DNA of 64,000 nucleotides from Stomoxys calcitrans (lineage: Eukaryota; Arthropoda; Insecta; Diptera; Muscidae), in assembly GCF_963082655.1 (NCBI RefSeq), contig NC_081556.1, positions 151,869,501 to 151,933,500 on the forward strand. Direction: 5' to 3'. Made by a program: the position numbers and the translations under genes. The notes under the pieces were generated by a model, which saw nothing but the letters and a program-made list of their open reading frames with translations, made no database searches and was not told the DNA's origin. Every line of letters begins with the position of its first letter. Within the stretch, counting starts at the first letter, position 1. Positions 36,146-45,157 of the stretch are shown here, one piece after another.

Positions 36146-37475
36146 CAAGTAAAAAGGCGTTAAGTTTGGCCGGGCCGAACTTTGGATACCCACCATCTCG
36201 GGTATATATGTAAACGACCTTTCGTCGAAATCCGGGGAAAATGCATACCTTATGCCCCATAGCAGCTATTTCGAAATATGATCCGATTTGGACCAAACAC
36301 TAATAAGTACAAGTCATTGTTCAATTGTGTATAACAAAATATTGGAATTTATAGTAGCCATATCTAAAAATAAATCGATATGTACCATATACGACAGGGA
36401 TGTCGAAAAACCTAACATCAGTCACTGTGTCAAATTTTAGTAAAATCGGATTATAAATGCGCCTTTTATGGAGCCAAGACTTTAAATCATGATATCGGTC
36501 TATATTGCAGCTATATCCAAATCTGGATCGATTTGGGCCAAGTTGCAGAAAAATGTCGAAGAGCCTAATAAAACTCACTGTCCCAAATTTCGGCTAAATC
36601 GCACAATAAATACGCCTTTTATGGCCCCTAAACCTTAAATCGGGAGATCGATCTATAGTGCAGCTATATCCAAATCTGGACCGATTTGGGCCAAGTTGTA
36701 GAAAAATGTCGAAGGGATTAACTTAACTCACTGTCCCAAATTTCGGCGACATCGAACGATTAATGCGTCTTTTATGGGCCCAAAACCTTAAGTCGAGAAA
36801 TAAGTCTATATGACAGCTATATCCAAATCTGGACCGATGTGAGCCAAATTAAAGATGGATGTCGAAGGGTCTAACGCAACTCACTGCCACAAATTTTGGC
36901 AAAATCGGACGATAAATGTGCCTTTTATGGGCCCAAAACTTTAAATCGAGAAATCGGTCCATATGGCAGCTATATCCAAATCTGGACCGAACTGGGCCAA
37001 ATTGAAAAAAGATGTCGACTGGCCTATCACAACTCACTTTCCCAATTTCCAATCGGATAATAAATGTGGCTTTTATGGACCTAAGTACCTAAATCGGCGG
37101 ATCGGTCTATATGACAGCTATATCCAAATCTAGACCGATCTGCGCCAAATTGAAAAAGGATGTCGACTGTCGAAACACAACTCACTGTCCTAAATTTCGG
37201 CGACATCGGACAATAAACGCGCCTTTTAGATGCCCAAAATCTTGAATCGAGTGATCGGTCCATATGGCAGCTATATCCAAATCTGGACCGATCTAAGCCA
37301 AATTGAAGAAGGATGTCGAAGGGTCTAACACAACTCACTGACACAAATTTAGGCAAAATCGGATAATAAATGTGGCTTTTATGCCTAGGACCCTAATTGG
37401 CCGTATCGGTCTATATGGCAGATATATCCAAACCTGAACCTATCAGGGCCAAATTGAAAAAGAATGTCGAAGGCA
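36146..37475 (-). mobile_element. Helentron/DINE-1-like element, group A, 5'-truncated
   Basis: Minus orientation. CAAGTAAAAAGGCG tail, hairpin AAGTTTGGCC/GGCCGAACTT, ATACCCACCATC; eight modules; broken before the head at about 37475, where a T run begins. Confidence 0.75.
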
Positions 37476-37502
37476 TTTTTTTTTTTTGGCAAATATAAAA
37501 AT

Positions 37503-37558
37503 TTGGGGTCTTTTCTCATTTTCCGTTTTGGGCTTTACTGCATTGGGGCCTTATTCCA
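37503..37558 (-). repeat. Right arm of the inverted-repeat-bounded element
   Basis: The reverse complement reads GGAATAAGGCCCCAATGCA, GTAAAGCCCAAAACGG and AAAAGACCCCA, colinear with the left arm at 36026-36075 at about 80% by eye. Confidence 0.5.
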
Positions 37559-38086
37559 TACCGCCCAAAAGGCTGGAATTATTGAAGAATTGTGTTTGTG
37601 TCTAAAATTCGTTGGACGATTAAAAGTATCGACTTAGGTCGAACTACAAGCACTGTCCAATAGACTTGTTCGATGACTTAGTTAGATGCGCTCTGTTAGT
37701 ATCAGCACATCATATAACATATGGTTATTGTTTTGAAGAAACATGTTGTAGTTAAGGGCCTTTGACACTTTGTATTCCGCCACTGTTGTTCGTTGAATAG
37801 TTTGGTTTCTCATCTGATGACTGCAAGACAATATGCAGATTTCCGGCAAATGTTGCTGCTATCACACCGGTAATAAACAAATCGTAGTGTCATGGTGGTC
37901 AAAGAGGGCCAGATCGAGAAGTGGTGTGGCAATAATTGAGCATGTCTAAACCATGTTGCAACATGTTTCATTAACATATTTGAAAATTAGGCAAGGCCTT
38001 AAGAATAATTTGATAACATTTAAAATATTTACAAATATTTCTTTATAATATACTAAAGCAAATAATTTCCTTTTTTTTTCTTGCAG
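37559..38086 (+). other. otp intron immediately upstream of the half-homeobox exon
   Basis: Unique AT-rich sequence ending in a strong 3' splice site: pyrimidine run TTTCCTTTTTTTTTC then TTGCAG at 38081-38086. This is the acceptor of the intron that splits the homeobox between homeodomain residues 46 and 47, a position shared by paired-like genes. The donor exon is not in the window as far as I can see. Confidence 0.8.
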
Positions 38087-38291
38087 GTTTGGTTTCAGAA
38101 TCGCCGTGCCAAATGGAAGAAACGCAAGAAGACCACCAATGTCTTCCGTACCCCAGGTGCCCTCTTGCCCTCACATGGCCTGCCACCATTTGGGGCCAAT
38201 ATAACAAATATAGCCATGGGTGAGGGCTTATGTGGGTCCAGTATGTTTGGCGGAGATCGTTGGAGTGTGGGTGTGAATCCCATGACAGCTG
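38087..38291 (+). CDS. otp: Orthopedia homeobox protein, exon with homeodomain end
   Basis: The exon starts after TTGCAG with [14 protein letters not shown], residues 47-60 of the homeodomain (recognition helix with N51 and, at position 50, glutamine as in paired-like Q50 proteins). [20 protein letters not shown] and [14 protein letters not shown] then follow, sequences I recognise from fly orthopedia. Otp is a nuclear DNA-binding transcription factor used in neural (and in flies also hindgut) development. The exon ends after the first base of a glycine codon at GCTG/GTAAGC, a good donor. It has 205 bases, so it leaves phase 1. If the following intron were retained, translation would stop at 38357-38359. 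The upstream half of the homeodomain must lie on another exon not seen here. Confidence 0.95.
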
Positions 38292-38446
38292 GTAAGCAAA
38301 GACAATTTCTTAGTAGTTTTCAATACATTTATGGACTAATATGTTTGGGTATTTTCTAAAAATTTCTATATTTCTTCTTTCTAACTTTTGTATTTTGTTT
38401 GAATTTTTAATTAACCCATTTTTTGTCTAAATTAAAATAACCAAAG
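38292..38446 (+). other. otp: otp intron, 155 bp
   Basis: GTAAGC donor at 38292 and CCAAAG acceptor at 38441-38446. AT-rich, no repeat. Typical short fly intron. Confidence 0.85.
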
Positions 38447-38572
38447 GCTTTGGTCAACTAAATCAATCTTCAACGCTTTCATCTTCATTGAATGGTGGTC
38501 TAAATTCTGGTATTAATTTAGGCTCTGCCATGGGTGCTGGTAGTTATCAACATTATGGATTAAATGCTTTAG
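38447..38572 (+). CDS. otp: Orthopedia, serine/glycine-rich middle exon
   Basis: 126 bases, phase 1 to phase 1. The first two bases complete the glycine codon, then FGQLNQSSTLSSSLNGGLNS, GINLGSAMGAGSYQHYG and LNALG. This matches the segment following the homeodomain in fly Otp; it is low-complexity in composition and has no folded domain that I can name. It ends TTAG/GTAAAT, a good donor, again leaving one G. Its phase would allow joining either to the exon at 41624 or to the open segment at 42395. Confidence 0.93.
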
Positions 38573-38819
38573 GTAAATATTTATAACGAACTATGTTTAA
38601 GAATATTGTTTGTAGATAAAAGTATATGCATGCATTATTTTGTGATGACTAACAACAAATAATTTAATCGCAATTCACTATAAATTATAAAAATATTTAT
38701 TTCAATTATTGTTTGTAAAATTTTTCCATGTTTTTATCTTGTGGAAATCATAAATAAACTGTGCATATTGCAATCTATAGATTAAAAATCATTCCAATAT
38801 TTTGTGGGCCGGTTTGAGT

Positions 38820-39290
38820 TGTAATGCGATTTTTTATACCACTGGATGAAATTAAAATTAGCCGCCAGACAGAGGATACCACAGAAGCTGTCTCAGATGA
38901 TGGTTTAGTTTGTTTACTATATGTTTACTTACTAGGCAGAATGAGCAGTTGCTCGTCTGGAAACAACAAAGCAGCAGGAACCGATGGGTTGCTGGTTGAA
39001 CGGTTTTTAATCGTAAGCGACACGCATCAGCTCTTCTGCGCGAACTAGACGTAGTACTAGAAGAACGTTAGAACCTCAACATATTATACCCTCTAAATAA
39101 GATAGGATATAAAAACGTGTCTACTACAGAGGAATAACACCCTAGACCACTAATTTTTTTCTTATTGTCACTCGATACGTTAGAAAAGTCACTAAAGACA
39201 GCAGATTTCCTTTATAAAATGAGAGATTTTCAATGAATTGGCGAAGGAATTGAGTGACAACAAGTTCTTTGCCATCAACTTTTAATACAA
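38820..39290 (+). pseudogene. RTE-like LINE relic
   Basis: A short conserved stretch SGNNKAAGTDGLL is the N-terminal reverse-transcriptase motif (NNKAxGxDGLPAE) of RTE/jockey-type LINEs. Degraded text continues with THQLFCAN and KIGYKNVSTTEE (from the KxGD..CxNYRGI segment). Several stops; no catalytic core. Probably the same family as the remnant at 45.2-46.4 kb. Confidence 0.55.
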
Positions 39291-40503
39291 AGAAAAGGCA
39301 TAAGTCGTGCGGAGCCGACTATATAATATCCTACACCTACCCTACAAAAATCTAAATTCGGGCAATATGGGTTGCCCAAAAAGTAATTGCGGATTTTTTA
39401 AAAGAAAGTAAATGCATTTTTAATAACACTTAAAATGAACTTTGATCAAATATACTTTTTTTACACTTTTTTTCTAAAGCAAGCTAAAAGTAACAGCTGA
39501 TAACTGACAGAAGAAAGAATGCAATTACAGAGTCACAAGCTGTGAAAAAATTTTCCACGCCGACTATATGAAAAATCCGCAATTACTTTTTGGGCAACCA
39601 ATATATACTGTATGGGGGGTCTTAGAAGAATATTTCGAGTAGTTACAAACAGAATGACGAAATTAGTAAACCCTCATCCTATAGTGGGGGGTTTAACAAT
39701 CCGTGCCAAATTTAGTGTAGATCGATTCAAAATTGTAGCTAATACGGCCATTTAAGTGCAAATCGGGGGATATATATACATGGGAGCTATGTCTTAATCA
39801 GAACCGATTTGGATGAAAATTTACAGATATGTTAAAATCATGCCCAATTTTGTGCAGATCGGTTGAAAATTGTCCCTACTACGGCAATTTAAGTGCAAAT
39901 CGGGATTTGGCAATTTAAGTGCAAATATATGGGAGCTATATCCAAATCTGAACCGATTTTGATGAAAATTTGCAGATATGTTAAGGTCAGTAACAAAACA
40001 ACCTATGCTAAATTTTGTTCAGATCGGTTGAAATTGTAGCTACTATAGCTGTTTAAGTGCAAATCGGACGATACGTAGATACGAGAGCTATATCTAAATA
40101 TGAACCGATTTTGATGAAATTTTGGAAATATGTTAAAATCAGTAGCTAAACAATCCGTGGCAAATTTTGTGCAGATCGGTTGAAAATTGTCCTAACTACG
40201 GCAATTTAAGTGCAAATCGGGCGATACATATATATGGGAGCTATATCTACATTTTAATCAAAATCAACAGCGTTCTTCCTTGGGCCGAAAGAGTGATATG
40301 TGCAAAATTTCGTTATGATTGGACAACAAATACGACCTGCACTTTGATTACAAGAATACATGGACTCACAGACGGCTAAATTGAATCAGAAAGTGATTCT
40401 GAGTCGATCGCTATACTTATCAATGGGTCTAGCTCTTCTCATTCTTAGCGTTGCAAACAAATGCACGAATCTATAATACCCTGTACCACAGGGGTGGTGT
40501 ATA
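39290..40503 (-). mobile_element. Mosaic Helentron-like element (D with B insert) in otp intron
   Basis: Minus orientation. The D-type 3' end (hairpin AGTCGTGCG/GAGCCGACT, then ATCCTACACC) is at about 39301-39345. A MITE (39369-39601) is followed by a group B head (AGTTACAAACAGAATGACG to CCTCATCCTATAG, 39640-39690), then D modules (GGGAGCTATATC) and a D-type 5' end (ACCCTGTACCAC/GGGTGGTGTATA, about 40478-40503). Group B sequence inside a D element means at least two insertion or exchange events. Confidence 0.65.
39369..39601 (+). mobile_element. MITE with TA target duplication, copy 1
   Basis: 233 bp. Terminal inverted repeats begin TGGGTTGCCCAAAAAGTAAT and end with ATTACTTTTTGGGCAACCAA, extending to the GCGGATTTTT segment. 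Flanked by TA (39367-39368 and 39602-39603). No coding capacity. TA duplication and the TIR style indicate mobilisation by a Tc1/mariner-type transposase. Over 95% identical by eye to copy 2. Confidence 0.85.
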
Positions 40504-40769
40504 CGACGCGCGTATACCCCTGCGCATGTTCATTCCTTGGTGTCTTAACAACAACTGAAACAAAGAGAATAAGAATAGATGAAACTTACCATCAATGCTA
40601 CCGTAAAGGGCTGGGCATCGCAGTTCTACACAGACATATGTCTTGACCATTTTCCTCAGTTCACTTCATTGACCCCTAGAGTGATGGAAAACTTTGCCCT
40701 AGCTGCAATAACCACATTATTAGCATACGCAACGACTTTTACACCATTGCGGTATAGGGAGGATGGCGG

Positions 40770-40996
40770 GGAAAATTCTCTCATTTCAGTAAGTGCTATC
40801 TGATTCCAGTTTTAAACTCAATGTTAAGGGAACTCTTTTTAATTGCCGAGTCCGAAAGGTGTGGCACAGAGCAAAACCACTAAGTAGAGAGTCACCATTA
40901 GTAGGATAACCACCGCGGACTTATTTTTCTGATGTTCTCACTAGGACAGGAGAGTCAGAGGCGGACATGCTAGCATCTGCCCCATCGTGGCTCCTT
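40770..40996 (-). mobile_element. tRNA-derived SINE in otp intron
   Basis: Minus orientation with body phrases AAGTGCTATCTGATTCCAG and AGGATAACCACCGCGGAC. Head GATGTTCTCACTAGGACAGG, GGCGGACATGCTAGCATCTG and CCATCGTGGC correspond to the reverse complement of the B- and A-box region. The B box is damaged and the distal tail after the internal body is missing. Confidence 0.7.
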
Positions 40997-41623
40997 AATA
41001 AAATTTTAAGAGAATTGCTTTCGTTTTTTTTTGTTATGAAAAAATTCAACAACTTAGTACGACACCCTTCCCCAACTCCAACGCCAACTCAAAAAAAAAA
41101 ATTAATTTTTGTTTTGTTATTTAAGCAAAAGTGTGATATTTTTCATTAGATTCATTATTAATCAATCACGTGTTTATTGGAAAATTTTGGAACAACATCA
41201 CCAACATGCAAAATAATATATTCGCAATAAATGTGTTCATTAAAAAAAAAAATAAATAAAAATCTTTCCCCCATTCCCCATAAGACACTTGGCATCATTA
41301 TGGTCATAATGTTGGAATTGTAGTGCACGATTTCACTGGCAATCTTGAAAATCGATTGCTTTTTTGTGGATTGCCCTGCATTCTGATGAAATGGTTTGTG
41401 GTCTTTTTTTTCCTGTGGATTTACACGTATAATTAACATATTGGTGACGAATTTTTGCTTGCTTTTATTAACATGCCAAAAATGACTTAAAGTTGTTAAT
41501 TAAAAATTCGGAGACACATCCGAAAAACACAGAGACTCCCGAATTTTTTCTCTTTCCAATAAACAAAAAAAAAAAACTAAGACTGCCTTGTGCTGATTGT
41601 GTTTGTTTTTTTTGATATTCCAG

Positions 41624-41790
41624 GTGACTCAATGATGTATCAGCATAGCGTTGGTGGTGTAGGCTGTGGTGGGGGTGGCAATGGCTCACCCACAGCCACC
41701 ACCCCACCCAATATGAATTCGTGTTCTTCGGTGACACCGCCCCTTTCGAATCAGCCAAATCCTAGTCAAAACGAACTGAATGGTGATATG
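41624..41790 (+). CDS. otp: Orthopedia, middle exon (DSMMYQHSVGG region)
   Basis: 167 bases. Acceptor TTCCAG; the first two bases finish a glycine codon, then DSMMYQHSVGGVGCGGGGNG, SPTATTPPNMNSCSSVTPP and LSNQPNPSQNELNGDM, a block highly characteristic of fly Otp. It ends in phase 0 at ATG/GTGAGT. Reading past this donor adds only VSFVTTS before a stop (41812-41814). Retaining the 76-bp intron would therefore give a protein lacking the glutamine-rich region and the OAR motif. Confidence 0.95.
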
Positions 41791-41866
41791 GTGAGTTTTG
41801 TTACTACTTCATAGGTTAGCTTCATCAGGATCCTTATTAACTGGTGTTTTTGTTTTTCGTTTACAG
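41791..41866 (+). other. otp: otp intron, 76 bp, with in-frame stop
   Basis: GTGAGT donor and TCGTTTACAG acceptor with a pyrimidine-rich run before it. One in-frame TAG at 41812. Confidence 0.9.
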
Positions 41867-42277
41867 AGTGCCCAGCCACATCATCAACAACAACCACCAC
41901 CGCCCCAACAACAACAACAACAACCCCCTCAACAACAGCAGCAAAATCACCAACAACCCCAACATCATCAGCAGCAACCACCACCGCATCAACAGCAGCA
42001 GCAACAGTCTCAGCATTCCGACTCGAACAACAACAGCCAAGGGGGTGGCCACCAACAACAGCAGCAGCAGCAGCAACAGCAGCTTTTGCCCCATTGTCAC
42101 CAGTCCATGCAGTCGCCAACAGATGGCTCACCCGAGGATGATGTGTGGCGAGGTCATAGTATAGCTGCCCTGCGACGGAGAGCTTCCGAGTTGAATGCCA
42201 CCACAGGAATACCGACATATTTGCATCACGCCGCCGCTGCTCACAACAGTTACGAACACCACAATTCGGTCTACTGA
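41867..42277 (+). CDS. otp: Orthopedia, last exon: glutamine-rich region and OAR motif
   Basis: 411 bases, 136 codons plus TGA. Starts SAQPHHQQQPPPPQQQ, with three glutamine/proline/histidine-rich tracts to about residue 73 encoded by mixed CAA/CAG (41885-42085). QSMQSPTDGSPEDD then leads to the OAR motif HSIAALRRRASEL (42155-42193, exon residues 97-109), and the protein ends YEHHNSVY. The OAR motif is the C-terminal hallmark of paired-like homeoproteins and usually modulates transactivation; the C-terminus matches fly Otp. Joined with the three preceding exons it completes an uninterrupted frame (total 909 bases including the stop). The long minus-strand ORF over this exon is only the complement of the CAG/CAA repeats. 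Confidence 0.96.
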   Translation, partial: SAQPHHQQQPPPPQQQQQQPPQQQQQNHQQPQHHQQQPPPHQQQQQQSQHSDSNNNSQGGGHQQQQQQQQQQLLPHCHQSMQSPTDGSPEDDVWRGHSIAALRRRASELNATTGIPTYLHHAAAAHNSYEHHNSVY

Positions 42278-42394
42278 AATTTGTTGAAAAGCTTTGAAAG
42301 CTTTTCTGATTATGGATTTCCCCAGAGCGATTTTTGAGCTTCAATGGGTGTGTTGGAAAAAGAAGAAAAAGCTTTCTAAGCTTTTCAAATGCAG

Positions 42395-42570
42395 GCATAT
42401 ACAGCAATCAGGGTATAGACTTTGAAAATATTCCGACAGATGTCGACTGCGATGAGATTTTTAAAAACTCTCCGAAAAATCTATACCATAATAAGCCTAT
42501 GCTGCATGCCAACCAATTGAAATACCCACCACCAAGCCATCATAAATCACCAGGGTGGATTCATGTCTAG
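42395..42570 (+). CDS. Candidate alternative 3' coding exon downstream of otp
   Basis: A 58-codon open segment after a plausible acceptor (TTTCTAAGCTTTTCAAATGCAG, ending 42394; only the last 6 bases are diagnostic) with balanced, protein-like composition: GIYSNQGIDFENIP, DVDCDEIFKN, MLHANQLKYPPPSHHKS, ending GWIHV then TAG at 42568-42570. If the acceptor at 42394 is used, the exon needs a phase-1 donor with a G, exactly what the exons ending at 38291 and 38572 supply. A second AG at 42410-42411 would fit the phase-0 donor at 41790. Such splicing would replace the glutamine-rich/OAR end with this tail. No domain recognised. It could equally be untranslated sequence open by chance. Confidence 0.25.
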
Positions 42571-42848
42571 ACTAGTGCTAAGGATAAGCCTTCAGAGCTT
42601 TTTATGTGGTGATGATTTTAGAGCTTAGTCGTTTTAATTTTAATTCCATTTATTTTTTTTTTTGCTTTTTTTCTATTCCTTTGATATGCAATCAACTTAT
42701 CCTTGCAATGTTTGCCTCATGGCCTACCAGTAAAAGGATGTAATTATAATTTTTTCCCCCTGTTTTTCTCTTTCTGAGATTGTTTGACAAGTGTCTGTGT
42801 AATTTTTTTTTAAGTTTATTTACTCAAGTAGGATTCCTTAACAAATAC

Positions 42849-42880
42849 AAACACACACACACACATACACACACACATGT
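42849..42880. repeat. (CA)n microsatellite
   Basis: ACACACACACACACATACACACACACA-type tract (interrupted by one TA) in the probable otp 3' UTR. Confidence 0.85.
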
Positions 42881-43160
42881 ATATGTTAACATGTGCTTAT
42901 AAAAGGTAATTTAGTTTGTTCTATAAGATTTACTAAATTAGTTTAATTGAAATTCCTGTTGTGGCATTTTGTTTCGATAATGAAGTTAATTAAGAAATTT
43001 GTGTTTTAACTTTTGCTAAATGCAAATGTATAAGAGTTACTTAAGAATTCAAATTGTTTTTGTAAAAATGTTTTTGAATACGATGGAAAGAACCTAATGG
43101 GTATTAGTTATGTTTAGTGATTGTGTGGCATAAATGAAAGATTAAAATATAGCTGGAAGT

Positions 43161-43531
43161 TTGTATGACAATATGGAGGTTTATAGGTAAGAAGTTTGAA
43201 AAGTTAGTTCAGAACCTTTGTTTAGTAGGATTTGTCGAAAACTTTTTTTGCCAACAAATGATGAAATCAAACCCCATACTGAACCCTTATGAGGTCGAGC
43301 ATAGTGTTGGACAATGTCTTTCATTACAGTGGGAATACATTTCGCCGCACTGAACTAGTTCGTTCAGTAAGCTCACGAGTTCAGTCAACTATTTTTGTCC
43401 CATTTCTTTTTCCGGCCAAACTCTTTCATTGTTTGATATAAGTACAGCTGATCTTGCTTGTATTTAACATTGAGATCACAAAAAATTGTGGGCCAAAAAT
43501 CGATATAAACCTCACTGAAATAATTACAATT
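43161..43531. other. Unassigned stretch after the otp 3' UTR
   Basis: Unique-looking sequence with GAACTAGTTCGTTCAG palindromic text near 43352-43371. No gene seen. Confidence 0.35.
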
Positions 43532-45157
43532 GTATATTAAAACTAGCCGAACCGGGCCCGCTCCGCTGCGCTTTCTTTAACTTTCTAATATCTTTTTAGG
43601 GTGGGGAAACTTCTCCCTGAATGTGGATATCAAATTCGTGCCATTGTAGCCTATGACGCTGAACGCGTTCGATTTCTGGCGAGAACATCGGACAAAGCGG
43701 TATATTAAAACTAGCCGAACCGGGCCCGCTCCGCTGCGCTTTCTTTAACTTTCTAATATCTTTTTAGGGTGGGGACACTTCCCCCTGAATGTGGATATCG
43801 AATTCGTCCCATTGTAGCCTATGACGCAGAACGCGTTCGATTTCTGGCGAGAACATCGGACAAAGCTTTATCCCCTCTTAATGTTGGCGACATTTGCGAG
43901 GTACAATGCCAGGGATGGCACCTCAGACATATCGACTCAAATGGGTACTTGGACCCAAATTGGAATACCATATTCGTTTTCCGGTCTCCAATACCTTTCA
44001 TTGGATACCCTTATTGTGCCATCGGATCACTTTCGGGTATGGGTGGCGTTTTTGGGGTAAGGGGTAGGGTCCGCCTCCACCCGATATCTAAAAATTATAT
44101 AGCCTATGTTTCCTTCCAGACAAACGTACACAATCTATGAAAATTTTAAGAAAATCGGTTTGGCCAAGTATCATATAGTCATAAGGGCCTAATGGCGTTT
44201 TTGAGGGGTGGGCGTAACCCCCTATACTTCAATCTGATTTTGTATGCCAGATTCGAAATCTACTCCCGAATACCTTTCATTGGAGCCCAATATTGAAATG
44301 AACGTCCAATATGTTTGTTTGGGGGGGAGTTTTGGGTTGGTGCGGGCCGATGGGTACTTAGACTTAAATTTTAATACCATTTTCGTATTCTACTCTCCAA
44401 TACCATTCATTTGATAACTATAATGTCGCAATCGGTCTACTTTTGATTTTGAGTTGTGTTTTGGCATAAGGGGGAGGGTACGTCCCCCTTCCGATACCGA
44501 ACAATTTTCTTTCAGACCAACCTACACAATATGCGAAAATTTAGAGAAAATCGGTTTTGCCGTTTTTCAGTCTAAACGGAACAAACAAACCGAGACCCAT
44601 ATATTCGTTATTGGCTAATATGCCAATTTTGGGCGTTTTTGTGGGGTTGGAGTGACCCCCCATACATCGACATGAATTTGAATGCCAGATTCGTTATCTA
44701 CTCCCGCATACTTTTCATTTGATACCCATATTGCCCTTATCTGTCCACTTTTGATTTTTGGTGGTACTGTTGGGCTAACGGTGGAGGGTCCGCCCCCTTC
44801 CGTTATCAAAAAATTAGAAAGCCTATTCCTATTTCCAGACCATATCCGTAATCTACTCCCGAATACCTTTCATTTGAGTTCCATATTGCCATGATCGTCA
44901 AATACACCTATTTTAAGGGGTTTTTGGGGCTGAGACGGCCCCCAGGTACTTGGACCCAACGTTTATTATCGTACTCTCCTCTTGAATACCTTTCATTTGA
45001 ATCCCATATTGTCACGATCGATCCACTTTTTTTTTGCTAGTACTTTTGTGGTAAGGGGGAGGGTCCGCCCCCTCCCGATATCAAAAAAAAAAAAATATAT
45101 AGCCTATAATTACTTCCAGACCAACCTACGTAATCGGTCAAAATTCACTTGACAGCA
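43532..45157 (+). mobile_element. GC-hairpin dispersed repeat (family E), plus orientation
   Basis: Begins TATTAAAACTAGCCGAACCG with a GCCCGCTCCGCTGCGC block and carries recurrent phrases TACCTTTCATT(T/G)GA (about 43991, 44271, 44400, 44707, 44867, 44990). Four GC hairpins of the form GGGGGAGGGTCCGCCCCCTCCC-like (about 44058-44086, 44467-44497, 44772-44806, 45052-45084) are present. Tail-like segments AAAATCGGTTTTGCCGTTTT and GAACAAACAAACCGAG occur near 44550-44595. The first 169 bp, including a SINE head scrap, are tandemly duplicated (43532-43700 and 43701-43866). Non-coding; the 123-codon ORF at 43769-44140 is a chimera of SINE and repeat text. Class not resolved. Confidence 0.55.
43640..43915 (+). 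repeat. SINE head fragments within family E repeat
   Basis: GCCTATGACGCTGAACGCG...CTGGCGAGAACATCGG (43649-43693) and its duplicate (43817-43861). The second copy continues into the SINE body (TTAATGTTGGCGACATTTGC). The B box (GGTTCGAATC) is altered to CGTTCGATTT in both. Confidence 0.6.

Larger units (their letters stand above)
38573..41623 (+). other. otp: otp intron, about 3.05 kb, enlarged by mobile elements
   Basis: Donor GTAAAT at 38573, acceptor TTGATATTCCAG ending 41623. It contains a LINE relic (38820-39290), a mosaic Helentron-like element with a nested MITE (39290-40503) and a SINE (about 40770-40996), all annotated separately. The remaining 41000-41600 is unique AT-rich DNA. About two thirds of the intron is mobile-element sequence. 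Confidence 0.85.
42278..43160 (+). other. otp: Probable otp 3' UTR
   Basis: Non-repetitive AT-rich sequence following the stop. Contains an ATTAAA at 43141-43146 as a possible poly(A) signal and a CA-rich tract (42849-42880). No canonical AATAAA was found between the stop and 43160, so the true end may lie further on, beyond the repeats inserted from about 43.5 kb. The first part overlaps the open segment 42395-42570 described separately. Confidence 0.5.

Noticed and set aside
40579..40803. 74-codon plus-strand ORF (NATVKGWASQFYTD...) in the otp intron
   Set aside because: Runs into SINE sequence at its end and matches no motif I can name; probably a scrap of an unrecognised element.
41766..42407. 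213-codon minus-strand ORF
   Set aside because: It is the complement of the otp glutamine-rich exon; the long valine/alanine runs are just CAA/CAG repeats read backwards.
43769..44140. 123-codon plus-strand ORF
   Set aside because: A chimera of a SINE fragment and the family E repeat; other copies of both repeats do not keep the frame.
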